A stretch of DNA of 64,000 nucleotides from Verpa conica. Its lineage: Eukaryota; Ascomycota; Pezizomycetes; Pezizales; Morchellaceae. The notes under the pieces were generated by a model, which was not told the DNA's origin, did no database searches, and saw nothing but the letters and a program-made list of their open reading frames with translations. Shown here piece by piece: positions 33,191 through 44,093 of this stretch. Each line of letters starts with the position of its first letter. Position 1 is the first letter of the stretch. The stretch lies in contig JAUFSD010000001.1 in assembly GCA_033030425.1 (NCBI GenBank), forward strand, positions 2,232,001 through 2,296,000, given 5' to 3'. A program made the position numbers and the translations under genes.

Positions 33191-35033
33191 TAAGTGGATT
33201 TATTTGGTGATAAAGCATTGGCTGCATGCTCCGAAGGTCTTTAAACGCTATGTGAGAGATTGTCTTGAAGAGTGAAGAACATGTTTCTAGCGGCAGCAAC
33301 ATTCCTCTTGAGCATGGTGTTTCGGTTAGATTAGGAAGAGCTTCCGTTAGATCTGTTGAGATTGAGAAACCTGTTTCAGACAGGCACAGTGGCTCAAGTC
33401 AGGAAAAGGTTATCTATTATTATAACACGAGCTAAACAGAATAGGACTGAAGTGGAGGATTGTATTAAGGCCTGGGGTATTATTTTGGGGCAAATTTTTA
33501 TTTCAGGAATATTTTTGAGTTTGGGATGGTTGTTTAAGGACTTTTACCAAGTTTGTATAAATACGTCTAGTGGTTTGAAAACTTCAATTCGCTTTCTGTT
33601 TTGGCGTTGGGTATAACTACATGTAATTTCAGGATCAGCATACCTTCACAGACACAATGCAGAGCTGTTAGTTTTTACGTATGAATTTCCGTGTCTTTGA
33701 TGTAATCAAAGAGATTCTCTTGAATATAGGGGATAGATTATCGTGATGTACCATGAAATATTTAAACTATGTTGGTAAGAGGTAGTGTAATAGCCGAGTG
33801 AGACGGACTGACGAGAGGTCGCCTAGGTCTTATACTTAGGTCTCTATGGGATTTTACTGGGGTTTGATTAATCTCATCTATGGCGCTGTGTAGTAAGGCA
33901 ATTAATGAGTATGGGCACGAGAATAGAGCTTTATACTAATTTCCATATCTCGTATAAAACGTATTGATATTACTTTAATTGCTAACTGAAATAGAATCAT
34001 AAGAAAGTACTTGAGTCTGGCCGCTATAACGAGGAGAATGAAAAGGATTTTAAATTCAAGGATAAAAAATACTATCAAAATAAGGGAGAGAAGGAAAGAA
34101 AAAAAGAATGTATCAAGCCCTCCATGCACGACTCGACGTGGGAATAACGATTGCACCGAGAAGTGTTTGGTAATGGGTATGACGCTCTATATCGGCACGA
34201 TAAAGATATAATCCTTCAGACACACGAAGATGGGAACACTTCGGAGCTGTACACACATATGCCTTTTTGGGGAAAGGAGAAGGGAGAAGGGGGCGTTGAG
34301 GGCATCACATAGAACAATAACGAATTAGCGCTTTTAAGTGGAGGAAGCCGGTTAGATGTCCGGAACTTGACAACAGGAGGAACCTGTAGGGTTTATGTTT
34401 TCCTTCACCGCTGGTGATTGTCTATCATACATAACCACGCCATAACTTAACGACCCCCCATAAAACTATGTGTGTATTCTATAATCTTTATAGTAGTTAG
34501 AATCTACTCGTTGTATAAGGGAAATTATAGAGGGTAGTGTAGGGAAGAAGATAGTGAAAGATCATATATAAAGACACAAAAGAGTTTATCGTCATCCAAA
34601 GGCTTTGAGGCCTCTAGAAATCAGGGGATTGACAGATTCGATTTTTTTAATCATTTCAGGAGGGTGAGAAGAAAGATTGAATTGGATTAGATGGCTTACC
34701 TTTCATGTTAGTAAACGTGGGGGTGTCGCGCTGAAGTTCATGGTTGGTAATGCAGACTTAGATGTTAAAGGTTCACGGAAGTGGAAGAAAAAATTGAAGG
34801 TGACGAGATGAGCCGATGTTGGGTTAGGGTTTAGCGGAGACAGTGACTGGCTTTTGGGACCGGGTAACTCTTGGCAGATGCGATGTGAGGCATAGTATAT
34901 CACTCGTCATATCCTCTTTGGCATCAAAGAGCGAGGCTAGATGACTCTAAGAGAATAGATATCTCATCAGTAGACGACTATGATTTTCTGATGTTTTATA
35001 TTTATGGGGGAATTTTTTAGAAAAAATAAAAAG
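33191..35033. other. Spacer with possible gene remnant and a telobox
   Basis: About 1.8 kb. The first 430 bases contain coding-like pieces in two frames, up to a hydrophobic 86-codon frame without ATG (33356-33616). Further on, a telomere-like motif lies at 34821-34833 on a strand that also has a good GTAAGC donor at 34699 and a TTTCTAG acceptor near 34614. No known RNA or protein could be assigned. Confidence 0.4.
34821..34833 (-). promoter_or_regulatory. Telobox-like element
   Basis: On the minus strand this reads TAAACCCTAACCC. Telomere-like boxes of this form are bound by Tbf1 or Myb-type factors in several fungi and often stand before ribosomal-protein or snoRNA genes. Downstream on the same strand come a CT-rich leader and a consensus 5' splice site at 34699. 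No confirmed gene follows, so this is only a possible promoter element. Confidence 0.3.
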
Positions 35034-35105
35034 TAGCAACAGCACGTTTCGATCGTGCGACCTCCGGGTTATGAGCCCGGCGCGCTTCCGCTGCGCCATG
35101 TTGCT
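35034..35105 (-). tRNA. Initiator tRNA-Met (CAT)
   Basis: The 72-nt minus-strand sequence folds into a full cloverleaf without intron. The acceptor stem pairs AGCAACA with TGTTGCT and the discriminator is A. The D arm is GCGC/GCGC, the anticodon stem is CCGGG/CCCGG around CTCATAA (anticodon CAT), and the T arm is GCACG/CGTGC. Two features mark the eukaryotic initiator rather than the elongator: an A1-T72 first pair, and the T loop ATCGAAA in place of TTCRANY. It delivers the first methionine to the 40S subunit with eIF2. T-rich tracts follow the 3' end on this strand (34985-35033), suitable for RNA polymerase III termination. Confidence 0.95.
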
Positions 35106-35557
35106 ATGAGTACCCTTGTAAAATCTAGTGGCCTTTGAACTAGGTAGTACTGAAGTTCCACAAGAAAATTAACCGGACAGGGCTAGCACCCACAAGATAG
35201 TAGACTTTTATTATAAGAGTATTCGTTATAAGGTTAACGGATCTATAATCTATACGCATATAATATCTCTTATCATACATTATAACTAACTTTGGTTTTT
35301 TGAGTAACAGGTTTTGTATTAAACTATAAATGCCCCTCAGATCCGTAGGGTCTTCCTTTACAGAGTATTTCTTTTCAAGAGCTGACTACCACATGATGAT
35401 AGCTCACGAGTGAGAAAGTATGACCTATCTCCACTAGGTATTTATACTGTCTCTTAAAGATTAACTCCGTGCTTTTTTTTATAAAACTAGAGTATAGTAG
35501 TACATGGTTGGTATTTACAGCTCCACTTTCCCAACACCATAAATTATTCCTAGTCCC
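35106..35557. other. Spacer between tRNA-iMet and ESF1
   Basis: About 450 AT-rich bases hold the upstream flank of the tRNA gene and the 3' flank of ESF1, both on the minus strand. Apart from repeated TTATAA-like words I see nothing. Confidence 0.5.
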
Positions 35558-37669
35558 TCATCGTTTCGTCTGCTTACCCTTATTCTTCAATGATTGTACT
35601 AACCTCTTCACCTCATCCACCTTCCCAGTCGCTCCACCAGTCTTGACTCTCTTCCTCTTGACCTCCTCACTCCCATCACTTCTACCCCTCGTCCTTCTCT
35701 GCCTCTCATCCAATAACTTCCCCATCGCCTTCGTCTTCACAAATCTTGGGTTTGTCGGGTCGATAGCAAACTCGTGGTTCTCATAAACAGCAGCGAACCG
35801 CGGATCCTTAACATCAATTTCGAAATCCTTCTGTGCCCCCTCCTCAAGTGCCTCCTCAGCCTGTCTAGAACGCTTCTTAGAGTGTTTGCCCTTTTTGAAT
35901 TTTTCAGACTTGACAACCTGCTTCATATCGAAGTGGTTCAAACCGTCTTTATCTGCATCGGCCATGACCAGCTCCAACTCAGCACGCTTTGATGCCTGTT
36001 CTGCTGCTTCCGCGGCACGCTGTTCTTTGGCCTTCTTCCTCTTCTCTTGCTTTGGGTTCGCGGAGGTAGTATTAGAGGTAAAGAAGGGGTCATCGAAGCC
36101 GAGATCAGTAGCCGTCAGCTCTTGGGGTGCTACTTCCTCTATGTCGGGTATGGGTTCAGGGGGGTTCCCGATTTTAGAGAGTCGTGCTTTTTCTTTTCTT
36201 TTCTGTTTCCTCTCCTTCTCCTTCCTTGCATACTTTTCAATAGTAGTCTCTATGATCTCATTGTCTTCAATGACCTTTGCACCCTTATCCTGTGAGCTCA
36301 GACCAGACGTGAAGGTGATTTCCATATCTCCAACTGGTCCATCACTCTTCTTTCCAAGGGAGCCGGAGAGGAGAGCACGGTACTTTTCTTTTGCCAAAGC
36401 TTCGTCGGCTTCAGATTCGGAGTCCGAGGCGAGGTAGGCTTTGACGTCCATTTCCTCGACCTCTTTCTGGGAGAAGGCGCGTTTTGCGGCGGTCTTACGG
36501 TGAGCGTCGTCTTCATCCCAGGTCAGTTTGACTTTGCTGTGTTGCAGTGCCTAGTAGGGATGTCAGTTTACAGTTGCTAGAACAGGGTGGGGTCCTTGGG
36601 GTAGATATACATCGGTGACAAAGTCGTTGGGCTTGTAGTTCTCTGGGGCGTGAGTGCACTGGTCTCTGGGGGTGTCGTCTTCAAAGCTTGTATCACCGGG
36701 GATGAACCGGAGGTCGAAGAAGTTGGCGGTGGCTTCGTATTCGGCGCCATCGCACTGGTTGTATATGTGGTGGGCTGTAGAGGGGTTGTCTGTCTCAATA
36801 ACAGCATAATAATATCTCAGCCGTTCTAACTGGTAGTTCCTCAGTTTTGCGCTGTCAAATTCCTGCCCTTTGTCCTCCTTGATGATCGTCTTCACTGTCA
36901 CCTCCTCATCAAGGTCTACATTCTCCTCCTCCTCCTCTTCTTTCGATTTGAAGATATCACTAGGTGGACCCTCCATATTTTCCTTCTCCATACGTTCCCG
37001 GCCAAATTCAGATGGGTAGACAGTAACACGAAGGACCTTACCCCCACTGGGTGCGAAGGAGGAAAAGGTTGCCATAAGGTCGACAGCCGCTACATTGTCC
37101 CAATCAAGATTAACAGCCGCAAGACGAGCTGTTACCTCCCCCGTAGGAATACGATTTGCCTCCAGCGCCTCCCTAGCTATCTCCTCCTCCTCACCCTCAT
37201 CCACCTCATCATCTTCATCCGAGCTCTCCTCCGAGGACGAAATTACACCCTCTCCTCTTGCAGGATCGTATCTGACTTTTGCTTCGAGTTCGTCTTCCCT
37301 CTCTTCTTCTTCGTCTTCCTCCTCTTCTTCAATCCTGTAATAGCGTTTTATTTCCTCCTTCCCGGCATCTTTATCTAGCTTCCGGCCGTACCGGTCCACA
37401 GAAGCCTTTTGCGCAAAGTCGTCGTCTTTGAGCATGCGTGTAAAACGCTTATCGATAGCAATCTTTGCATCTTTTCGCCTGGGCATAGCGAACCGCGGGT
37501 CCGAGTGGACAGAAGTAAAACGGGAGTCATCTTTTTTTTTTTTGTAAATATTAACAATTGAAGTATTAATTGAAGTCAAATGGGGGGGGGGTGTCAAACT
37601 GGTAACAGGAGCCCGGTCACTACCAACAGTACGGTTTATGGGATTCTTTTGAGTAGGCTTCTTAGCCAT
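35558..37669 (-). CDS. ESF1: Esf1, 18S rRNA maturation factor
   Basis: Exons 37669-36611 and 36550-35558 join at phase 0 across a 60-nt intron (GTATAT donor) and give 683 residues. The family opening SRFTSVHSDPRFAMPRRKDAK is followed by DKRFTRML. Acidic blocks follow (EEEEDEEEEREDE and SSSEESSDEDDEVDEGEEE). The conserved centre has NLDWDNVAAVDLMATFSSF, RVTVYPSEFGRERM and YQLERLRYYYAVIETDNPSTAHHIYNQCDG with FFDLRFIPG. The NUC153 motif KDPRFAAVYENHEFAIDPTNPRF lies near the C-terminus. FVTDALQHSKVKLTW is restored only by splicing. Esf1 works in the small-subunit processome in the nucleolus. A second, optional in-frame intron could remove 31 codons at 37623-37531 (residues about 17-47), a region with a C10 and an A12 run on the coding strand. 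The gene is divergent from NOC2, 220 bp away. Confidence 0.94.
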
Positions 37670-37889
37670 TTCTATGAGAGAAATTGTGGAGGAGAGGGTG
37701 TGTGTGATTGATAGTAGTGGAGGGGGTTCTGTCGCAAGTTGTGGGGATTTTTCTGCGGTGTTGAGCCTCACTGTCGCCAAGGCGCCAGCATCTAAGATTT
37801 TCTCTACACCTGAAACTGTTCGAGGAATTTTGCTCCCCCACCTCCTCCCCACTATCACCAATTGACCACCACCCCCCTCAATCGCAGAA
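37670..37889. promoter_or_regulatory. Shared bidirectional promoter of ESF1 and NOC2
   Basis: Only 220 bases separate the two start codons, so the core promoters must overlap or touch. The region is purine-rich near ESF1 and pyrimidine-rich near NOC2 on the plus strand. I found no AAAATTTT (RRPE) or GATGAG (PAC) box as known for yeast ribosome-biogenesis genes. Confidence 0.6.
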
Positions 37890-40213
37890 ATGGGCCGTGT
37901 AAAGAAGGCCACCCGCAAGTTTGAGAAGAATCATCTCAAAGACACCCTCGACCAGCGTAAAGCCCAGGCTAAAATTAAGCAACAGTTCGCCCTCCGCGAC
38001 AGGAACAAGAAGAGGCGCAAAGACGACCGGGGAATCGATTCAGACGATGAAGCCGCCGCAAAGGAGCTCGCTGCCAAGAGGACGAAGGAGAAGAGGGATG
38101 GGCCAGAATTGTTCGACGATATGACGGTTGAGCAGTTTTTCCAGGGTGGATTCGAGATCCCCGAGGTGGGGGCTGGTGTGAAGAAGAAGAGTAAGAAGAG
38201 TAAGAAGGATAGTGAGAAGAAGCGAAAGAGGGAAGAGAATGAACCCGATGAAGATACTGCGAGTGCTATAGAGGACGGTGAGGGGAGCGCCGATGAGTTG
38301 GATGCACATATGAAGGATCTCTCAGCGCTGGCTGAGAAGGATCCTGAGTTCTTCAAGTACCTCAAGGAGAACGACGCCGAACTTCTCGATTTCACAGCCG
38401 CCGAACATGATGATCTTGCAGGTATTGATGACCTTTCGGAAGGCGAAGAAGAAGAAGAGCCAAAGAAAAAGAACAAGAAGCGCAAGAAGTCAAAGGTCAC
38501 AGAAGATGAAGAAATCGAAGACCCCAATGCCAGTCTCGAAGTCACCCTCAAAGACGTGGAGACCTGGAAGACAGCTCTCGTTGAAAATAAATCGCTCCGC
38601 AGTCTCCGAAAAGTTGTGTTAGCATTCCGAGCAGCTGCCCATGTCAATGATGTCCAGAGCGAAAAAAATAGTGGTTATAAATACTCAATAACCAACCCCG
38701 ACGTCTACCACGAGCTGCTCATCGTGGCTTTGAAGCACATCCCTGAGGTTCTCAATCACCACCTCCCCATTAAAGAGTCCGCCTCTGGTAAAATCCGTAT
38801 AACGACAGAGACCAAGAAATACCGCACTCTCACCCCTCTGCTGAAATCACACAGCGCTTCCCTGCTCCACCTTCTTCCTACACTTACAGACTCAGCCACT
38901 CAAAGACTTCTCCTCAACTCGACGATTCCTCTCATTCCTTACTTTCTCTCATTCCGCAAGTTCCTCAAGTCGTTCCTTAAGACTGTGACCGATGTCTGGT
39001 GCGCCCATTCCTCCGACGAAAAAACTCGGATTACTGCCTTCCTTGTAATCCGGAAAGCTGCGATTATCGGAGATGACGGGCTGAAAGAGACATGTGTTAA
39101 GGCGCTCTACGCAGGGTTGGTGAAGGCAAGTAGACAGACGACTGGATACACTATGGCGGGAATAAACCTCATGAAGAACTCTGCAGCGGAGGTAATGGGA
39201 ATGGAAGGCATGGACAAAGTAGGGTATCAAGTTGGATTTGGATACATTAGACAATTAGCAGTCCACTTAAGAAACAGCATTACAAACAACTCCAAGGTTT
39301 ACCTCCCCCACTCTAAAAATATATATATAGCCAACTAACGACTCCAACCCAGGAATCCTATAAAACAATCTACAACTGGCAATACGTCCACTCCCTCGAC
39401 TTCTTCTCTCGTGTACTCTCTACCCACTGCGACACGCTCACTGAAGCCACCCTCGGTCGCGACTCACCCCTCCGCCCACTCATCTACCCACTCATCCAAG
39501 TAACCCTCGGTGCCACCCGCCTCATCCCCACCGTCCAATATTTCCCCCTCCGCTTCTATCTCATCCGCTCACTCCTCCGCATCTCCCGTGCAACAGGTGT
39601 CTATATCCCCCTTGCCCCACTAATCTTCGAGGTTCTCTCCTCATCCGAGCTGAAAAAGAAGCCGAAACTATCGACCCTGAAACCCCTCGACTTCACAACT
39701 ACAATCCGGGCACCAAAGTCTTACCTCCGTAGTAAAACATATCAAGATGGTATTTCGGAGCAGCTAGTAGAGCTCCTGGCAGAGTTCTATGTTCTCTATG
39801 CAAAAAGTATTGCGTTTCCGGAACTCGCGATACCGACAATAGTGCTTACGAAGAGGTCGATGAAGAAGTCGAAGAATGTAAAGTTAAATAATGCGCTTGC
39901 AATACTGGTGGGGAAGTTGGAGGCAAATAGTAAGTATGTTCAGGAGAAGCGGTCAGGGGTGGAGTTTTCGCCAGATAAGGTTGCTGAGGCGGAGAGCTTT
40001 CTGAAGGAAGTGGAGTGGGAGAAGACCCCGTTAGGTGCGTATGTAGTGTCGCAGAGGAAGGTGAGGGAGGAGAAACAGAAGTTATTGGAGGAGAGTATGA
40101 GGGAGGAGAGGGAGAGGGAGAGGAGGAAAAGGGAAGAAGGGGGGAGTGATGAAGAGGAAGATTCTATGGCGGTAGATGATAGTGATGAGGATGTAGATGA
40201 GGATGAGGAGTGA
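37890..40213 (+). CDS. NOC2: Noc2, nucleolar complex protein of 60S ribosome assembly
   Basis: Exons 37890-39296 and 39353-40213 join at phase 0 across a 56-nt intron. Its acceptor is preceded by CTAACG, a fair branch site, but the donor is the poor GTTTAC. The product has 755 residues, near yeast Noc2 (about 710). The N-terminus is basic (MGRVKKATRKFEKNHL) and acidic-lysine blocks follow. MTVEQFFQGGFEIPE and LSALAEKDPEFFKYLKENDAELLDF mark the family's N-terminal half. The Noc2 domain contains YHELLIVALKHIPEVLNHH, TGYTMAGINLMKNSAAEVMG, SYKTIYNWQYVHSLDFFSRVLS, LRPLIYPLIQVTLGATRLIPTVQYFPLRF and PELAIPTIVLTKR. The C-terminus is a charged coiled coil. Noc2 partners Noc1 and Noc3 to move 60S precursors from nucleolus to nucleoplasm. 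Confidence 0.96.
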
Positions 40214-40514
40214 AAAAAGCTTTGCTATTAAGCAGCGCTGTACTGTAGTAATTTCCGTTAAAAGTTTTACAGGGTTTTCTAGTATTAAAAAGGTTGTTTG
40301 AGTCTTGTTTTACACAATGACTACATATAGATAGTCCCACTCTGTTCTACGAATTTACTGTATCACGAGAGTCTGTTATAAACTTAGTACTTGATGAATT
40401 GATTTAACTATTGTACTATACACAAATATTACAAGGCTTCCATCCCAACTATACCCTACCGACGCTGTAATTTTATTCACATAACTACTATATCTTATAC
40501 CCAACCCCCCCGCT
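40214..40514. other. Convergent 3' spacer between NOC2 and the NmrA-like gene
   Basis: This is 301 bases of AT-rich 3' flank shared by two convergent genes. Nothing else is visible. Confidence 0.6.
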
Positions 40515-41531
40515 CTATTTCCCAGTATTCTTCACCCTCTCATTCTGATGCCACCTATACCCATCCCCCGCCTCTTTTCCCTCTTCCAATAACTCCCTTA
40601 TAACCTCCTCCGCACCTCTCGGTCGCCTCCCCAATAACTCCTCCAAAGCCCCATCAACATAATCTGCCTCGCCCTGCGCAATCGCCCTAAACGTACTTAC
40701 CCACGCCCTCGCAAACGACTCTGGCCTTTCCCCGGACGCGACTACACGAGTAATATACTCCTCCTCTGGTAAAACTTCAAGCGTAAGGGCAGAGCCATTG
40801 CTGCCATGATGAACCTCACGAATCAGACCCACAATCTGCGAGAACGTGAATGTGCTTGGACCGGTTAGTAGTACAGTCGAGTTAGTGTACTTTTCATCGT
40901 TTGAGAGAAGTAGTCTTGCAGTCCCCTCTGCAAGCTCTTTGCGGGATGCGAAGGGGACTGGACCATCACCTGGAAGGGTAATGGAGGTCGTGTCTTGGTT
41001 CCAGGAAATGAAAAGTGGGAATGCTTCTGTATAGACTCCTTCACGGATTATAGTGTAAGGAAGTCCGGACCTACTTATTTATTCATTCTATTAGTTATTG
41101 TGTTTTTTATGTTAGGTTTTGGAGAGTACATACTCCTTCATCATTTTTTCGGTCTCTATATGCGTCTTTTGGAGCTCACTCTCACTACCTTCGAGCCTCC
41201 CATTGATTCCTAGGGAGGTGTAGTACACCCTACCTACACCAGCCCTTACACATGCGTCGATGGCAGACTTGTGCTGTACTAGGCGCAAGTCATTGTCAAA
41301 TGAGTCGGTCGAAACGATCAATACCTTTGAGGCACCCTTAAAGGCAGTATCAAGGGTAGATGGTAAGTTGAAATCACCAATCAGGAAGGAGACGCCAGGG
41401 ATATCGGGCGCGCGGGAAAGATCGCGAGTTGTGCCTATAATTTTAGGAAAATCAGAAGTAACGAATTTTGAGAGATATTCAAGTGTCGCGCGGCCAAGGC
41501 CTCCAGTGGCACCGGTTACTATAATGCTCAT
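40515..41531 (-). CDS. NmrA-like NAD(P)-binding reductase
   Basis: Exons 41531-41134 and 41070-40515 join at phase 2 across a 63-nt intron (GTATGT donor, AAGTAG acceptor) and give 317 residues. The start MSIIVTGATGGLGRATLEYL is a Rossmann-fold glycine motif (G7-x-x-G10-x-x-G13) of atypical short-chain dehydrogenases. Typical neighbours follow: TTRDLS, GDFNLPSTLDTAFKGASKVLIVS, AGVGRVYYTSLG and, in exon 2, SGLPYTIIREGVYTE. The late LLTGPSTFTFSQI is also typical of the NmrA/quinone-oxidoreductase-2 group. The catalytic Tyr-x3-Lys of classical SDRs is not clearly present, so it could be a redox sensor or an NAD(P)H-dependent quinone or azo reductase in the cytosol. The substrate is not deducible. 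No cluster genes surround it. Confidence 0.85.
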
Positions 41532-43124
41532 GATGGATTTTTTGGTAATGGGATATTGAGTAGAATTTAATACCTTGTATGAAGTATCGAGAAGCGGAAC
41601 TTAAGCTGCTGAATCGATGTCTGAGAGAAATATTCTATAGGATATCAGACAGGTTTATATAACCACTCTCCTCACATCCCTTATAATCAAATACCAACAA
41701 AACCACCAGATGGATTACGGAATAATTATGATTTCTAAGCGATAAGCCGAGTGACCCGCTGTGTTTCGCGGCTGTATTAGGCATCATGGTGGCACAGGGA
41801 CACGGCGACCGAAACCCCTGATATTACAAATCCGAGTATTGCGTAAATTCCAGTCCAAGTGGGCTTCGGTGCTGACAAAATTTCCTGACGCCCCCCACAC
41901 CACCCGGAAAACTGCCGCTTATATTCTATCCCACTCCACACCATTCTACTCCATCACAACAATCCCGGCATAATGATGACCCACGTACAAAGATAGCAGG
42001 CAACTCCAGCTCTATAGTGTATGACCTTTATACACTGCTATAACCTTATAAGATAGTTTCCTTGGATAAACCGAGTGATTTTACATGAGGTGTGAATGGT
42101 TGTTTATTTCCAGGACTCTTGCTCCCTTCGAACAATTCCAAACGCTTTATCACATCTTTTCCTAATTTAGTTAGACTCTCTTTAATTAGGAATATCACCC
42201 CTCTATAATGTTCGCTCTTTACTTTATTCTACAAGTAGCTGCTAGTTATCCCCAACACATATACCATCATCAGCCCCTCTTTCCCGACAAGCCTTCCACT
42301 TATCCCTCAAAATTATCACCCATCCCCAAATATACTACTAGGATTTATAAGTGTGGGATTGCTTAGGCATCAAATGGATAGGGAAAGGCTTGTTTCAATC
42401 TTATACGTGTACGGAAAGATAGAATTCGTAAGTTGGAACACCCAAGAATATTAGTCACGGCAGTAGAATATCCCACACTGGCATCCTAGGCATTCCAATC
42501 CGTATTCCTACACAGCTTAGCAGAGTAATCTCAGACCTGATCGTCAACTACAGGATCTGCAATAACATGACTCGCTAGACACTATGATACCATAAAGCAC
42601 AGTTTAAGAAAGCTACTGTACTTTTTATCAGTATTCAAATTATAGTACCAGTCCCAATTTCCCTCATGCTCATCTTTGATCTGACTAATTATCCTCTATC
42701 TTGTAATTGTCAAAGCTATATTTATATTAGGAGAGTATATAACCCTCACCTCTATAACAATATAATCTACAACTACTAAACCCATCGATAGACTCCTAGT
42801 CCGAAGAATGCAAGATAACCAAAAAAAAAAGAGACTGCTAAAAATAGGTATAAAATAAAATGCCCCCAGCACCGATAAGACGAGATGATAAAACAATGAT
42901 ATATGTGGTAGCACCATATAGAATAGCGGAGAAACCAAAGAAACCCAAGAAACCCAAGAAACTAGAGAATAATACCATTTGCTTTCTTTTTTCCTTTCCT
43001 AGAACCGTATCATAGCAACCAAGACGGCGAAAAGATAGGACAAAAAATGAGCAAGTGACAGAAGTAAAACACAGTCTGGTCAAATCACACTGCTATTCAT
43101 CGCTCCCCGAACAAAATCCCACTA
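41532..43124. other. Intergenic spacer
   Basis: About 1.6 kb of AT-rich DNA holds the promoter of the NmrA-like gene on its left and the 3' flank of the phosphatase-like gene on its right. A 9-bp word GAAACCCAA recurs near 42930-42960 as a small direct repeat. Open frames at 41761-41973, 42696-42938 and 42838-43083 have no coding character. Confidence 0.5.
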
Positions 43125-44093
43125 CTAAGACATCTCCATATCTGTCTCCCCATCCGCAAATGGTGCACTCGGCCTGCTACCCAGTTGCGCAGGGCTATCC
43201 CCTTCATCATCGTACTCCTCCAACGTTCTCTTTTTCTCTCCCCTATATGGACTTACCCCGCGACTCCCCGGCTGACCCAATCCTTTGCTCCCCAAGAATG
43301 CCTGCCGCCTTGCCATCCATATTGGCTCGTAGCTCTGTAGAAGCCATTTCATGCTATCGTCAAAGCATACACAGAACCTCCGGGATTGTACATGCTGAAT
43401 TGCCTGTACTGCACTGCCTCCAAGATGTTGCATGATATACGCTGCTGCAACTGCAGCAGACCTCTCATTTCCAGATTCGCAGAATAAAAGTGTTTTCCCG
43501 CCTGGTGGCAGGGTGCGATGGGATTGGAAGTATGAGCGCTGGTATGTATACAGTTCGCGGCCATCGATAGGAACATTTACCGCTGCCGGCCGGTCCACTC
43601 CGAGCCCAGATAGGTAGTGTTCATCAATAATATCTGTTGCGCGCTGAAACTGCCCAATAAGCTCCTGGTTCCCACTCACATCTATACTCTCGAATCTGAC
43701 CCCAGGCAGCTGTGTCGCCAGGAGCTTCGCCTTAGCAGTCATTGCACTTCTAACGGCAAGTAACAAGGTTATGTTCTCGCGCTTAATAAAGTCGACTGAT
43801 TTTGCTGCGCTAAGTGGGCCGAGCCAGAGGTGGGTGAGAATTTGTTGGGCCTCGCGACGGGATTCGTATTTCCAGTCCTGTAGGGAAGTGGGGAGGACAC
43901 TGGATTCGGGGGACACCACCATGTGTTCAAGCGACGTCTGGTTCTCTGAGCCATCGAATTGGCGGGTTTCGGGGTTAAGGGTAGGAGGGGGGATTAGAAT
44001 GCGGGGGGGTGCGGGGAGGCCGGCGGTGTAGACATTATTAGGCTGGTGGGAGGTGCTAGGAGATTGAGCTGAGAGGGACATGATTCCGGCCAT
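43125..44093 (-). CDS. Dual-specificity phosphatase-like (STYX-type) protein
   Basis: A single exon encodes 322 residues starting MAGIMSLSAQ. Residues about 1-75 are Ser/Pro-rich. The phosphatase fold begins with AQQILTHLWLGPLSAAKSVDFIKRENITLLLAV, as in the DSP family. The signature loop is FCESGNERS: the nucleophile Cys205 and Arg211 of C-x5-R are both present, but the usual histidine before cysteine is phenylalanine. After the loop comes AAAYIMQHLGGSAVQAIQHVQSRRFCV, the standard helix and Q-x-x-R-P-like segment. The last 60 residues are charged (KKRTLEEYDDEGDSP), possibly a nuclear signal. It could be a weak phosphatase or a phosphate-binding pseudophosphatase acting as a substrate trap; STYX members lack the cysteine, so this one is intermediate. 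On the opposite strand its upstream region is a long purine tract with G12. Confidence 0.85.
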   Translation of the reverse strand: MAGIMSLSAQSPSTSHQPNNVYTAGLPAPPRILIPPPTLNPETRQFDGSENQTSLEHMVVSPESSVLPTSLQDWKYESRREAQQILTHLWLGPLSAAKSVDFIKRENITLLLAVRSAMTAKAKLLATQLPGVRFESIDVSGNQELIGQFQRATDIIDEHYLSGLGVDRPAAVNVPIDGRELYTYQRSYFQSHRTLPPGGKTLLFCESGNERSAAVAAAYIMQHLGGSAVQAIQHVQSRRFCVCFDDSMKWLLQSYEPIWMARRQAFLGSKGLGQPGSRGVSPYRGEKKRTLEEYDDEGDSPAQLGSRPSAPFADGETDMEMS

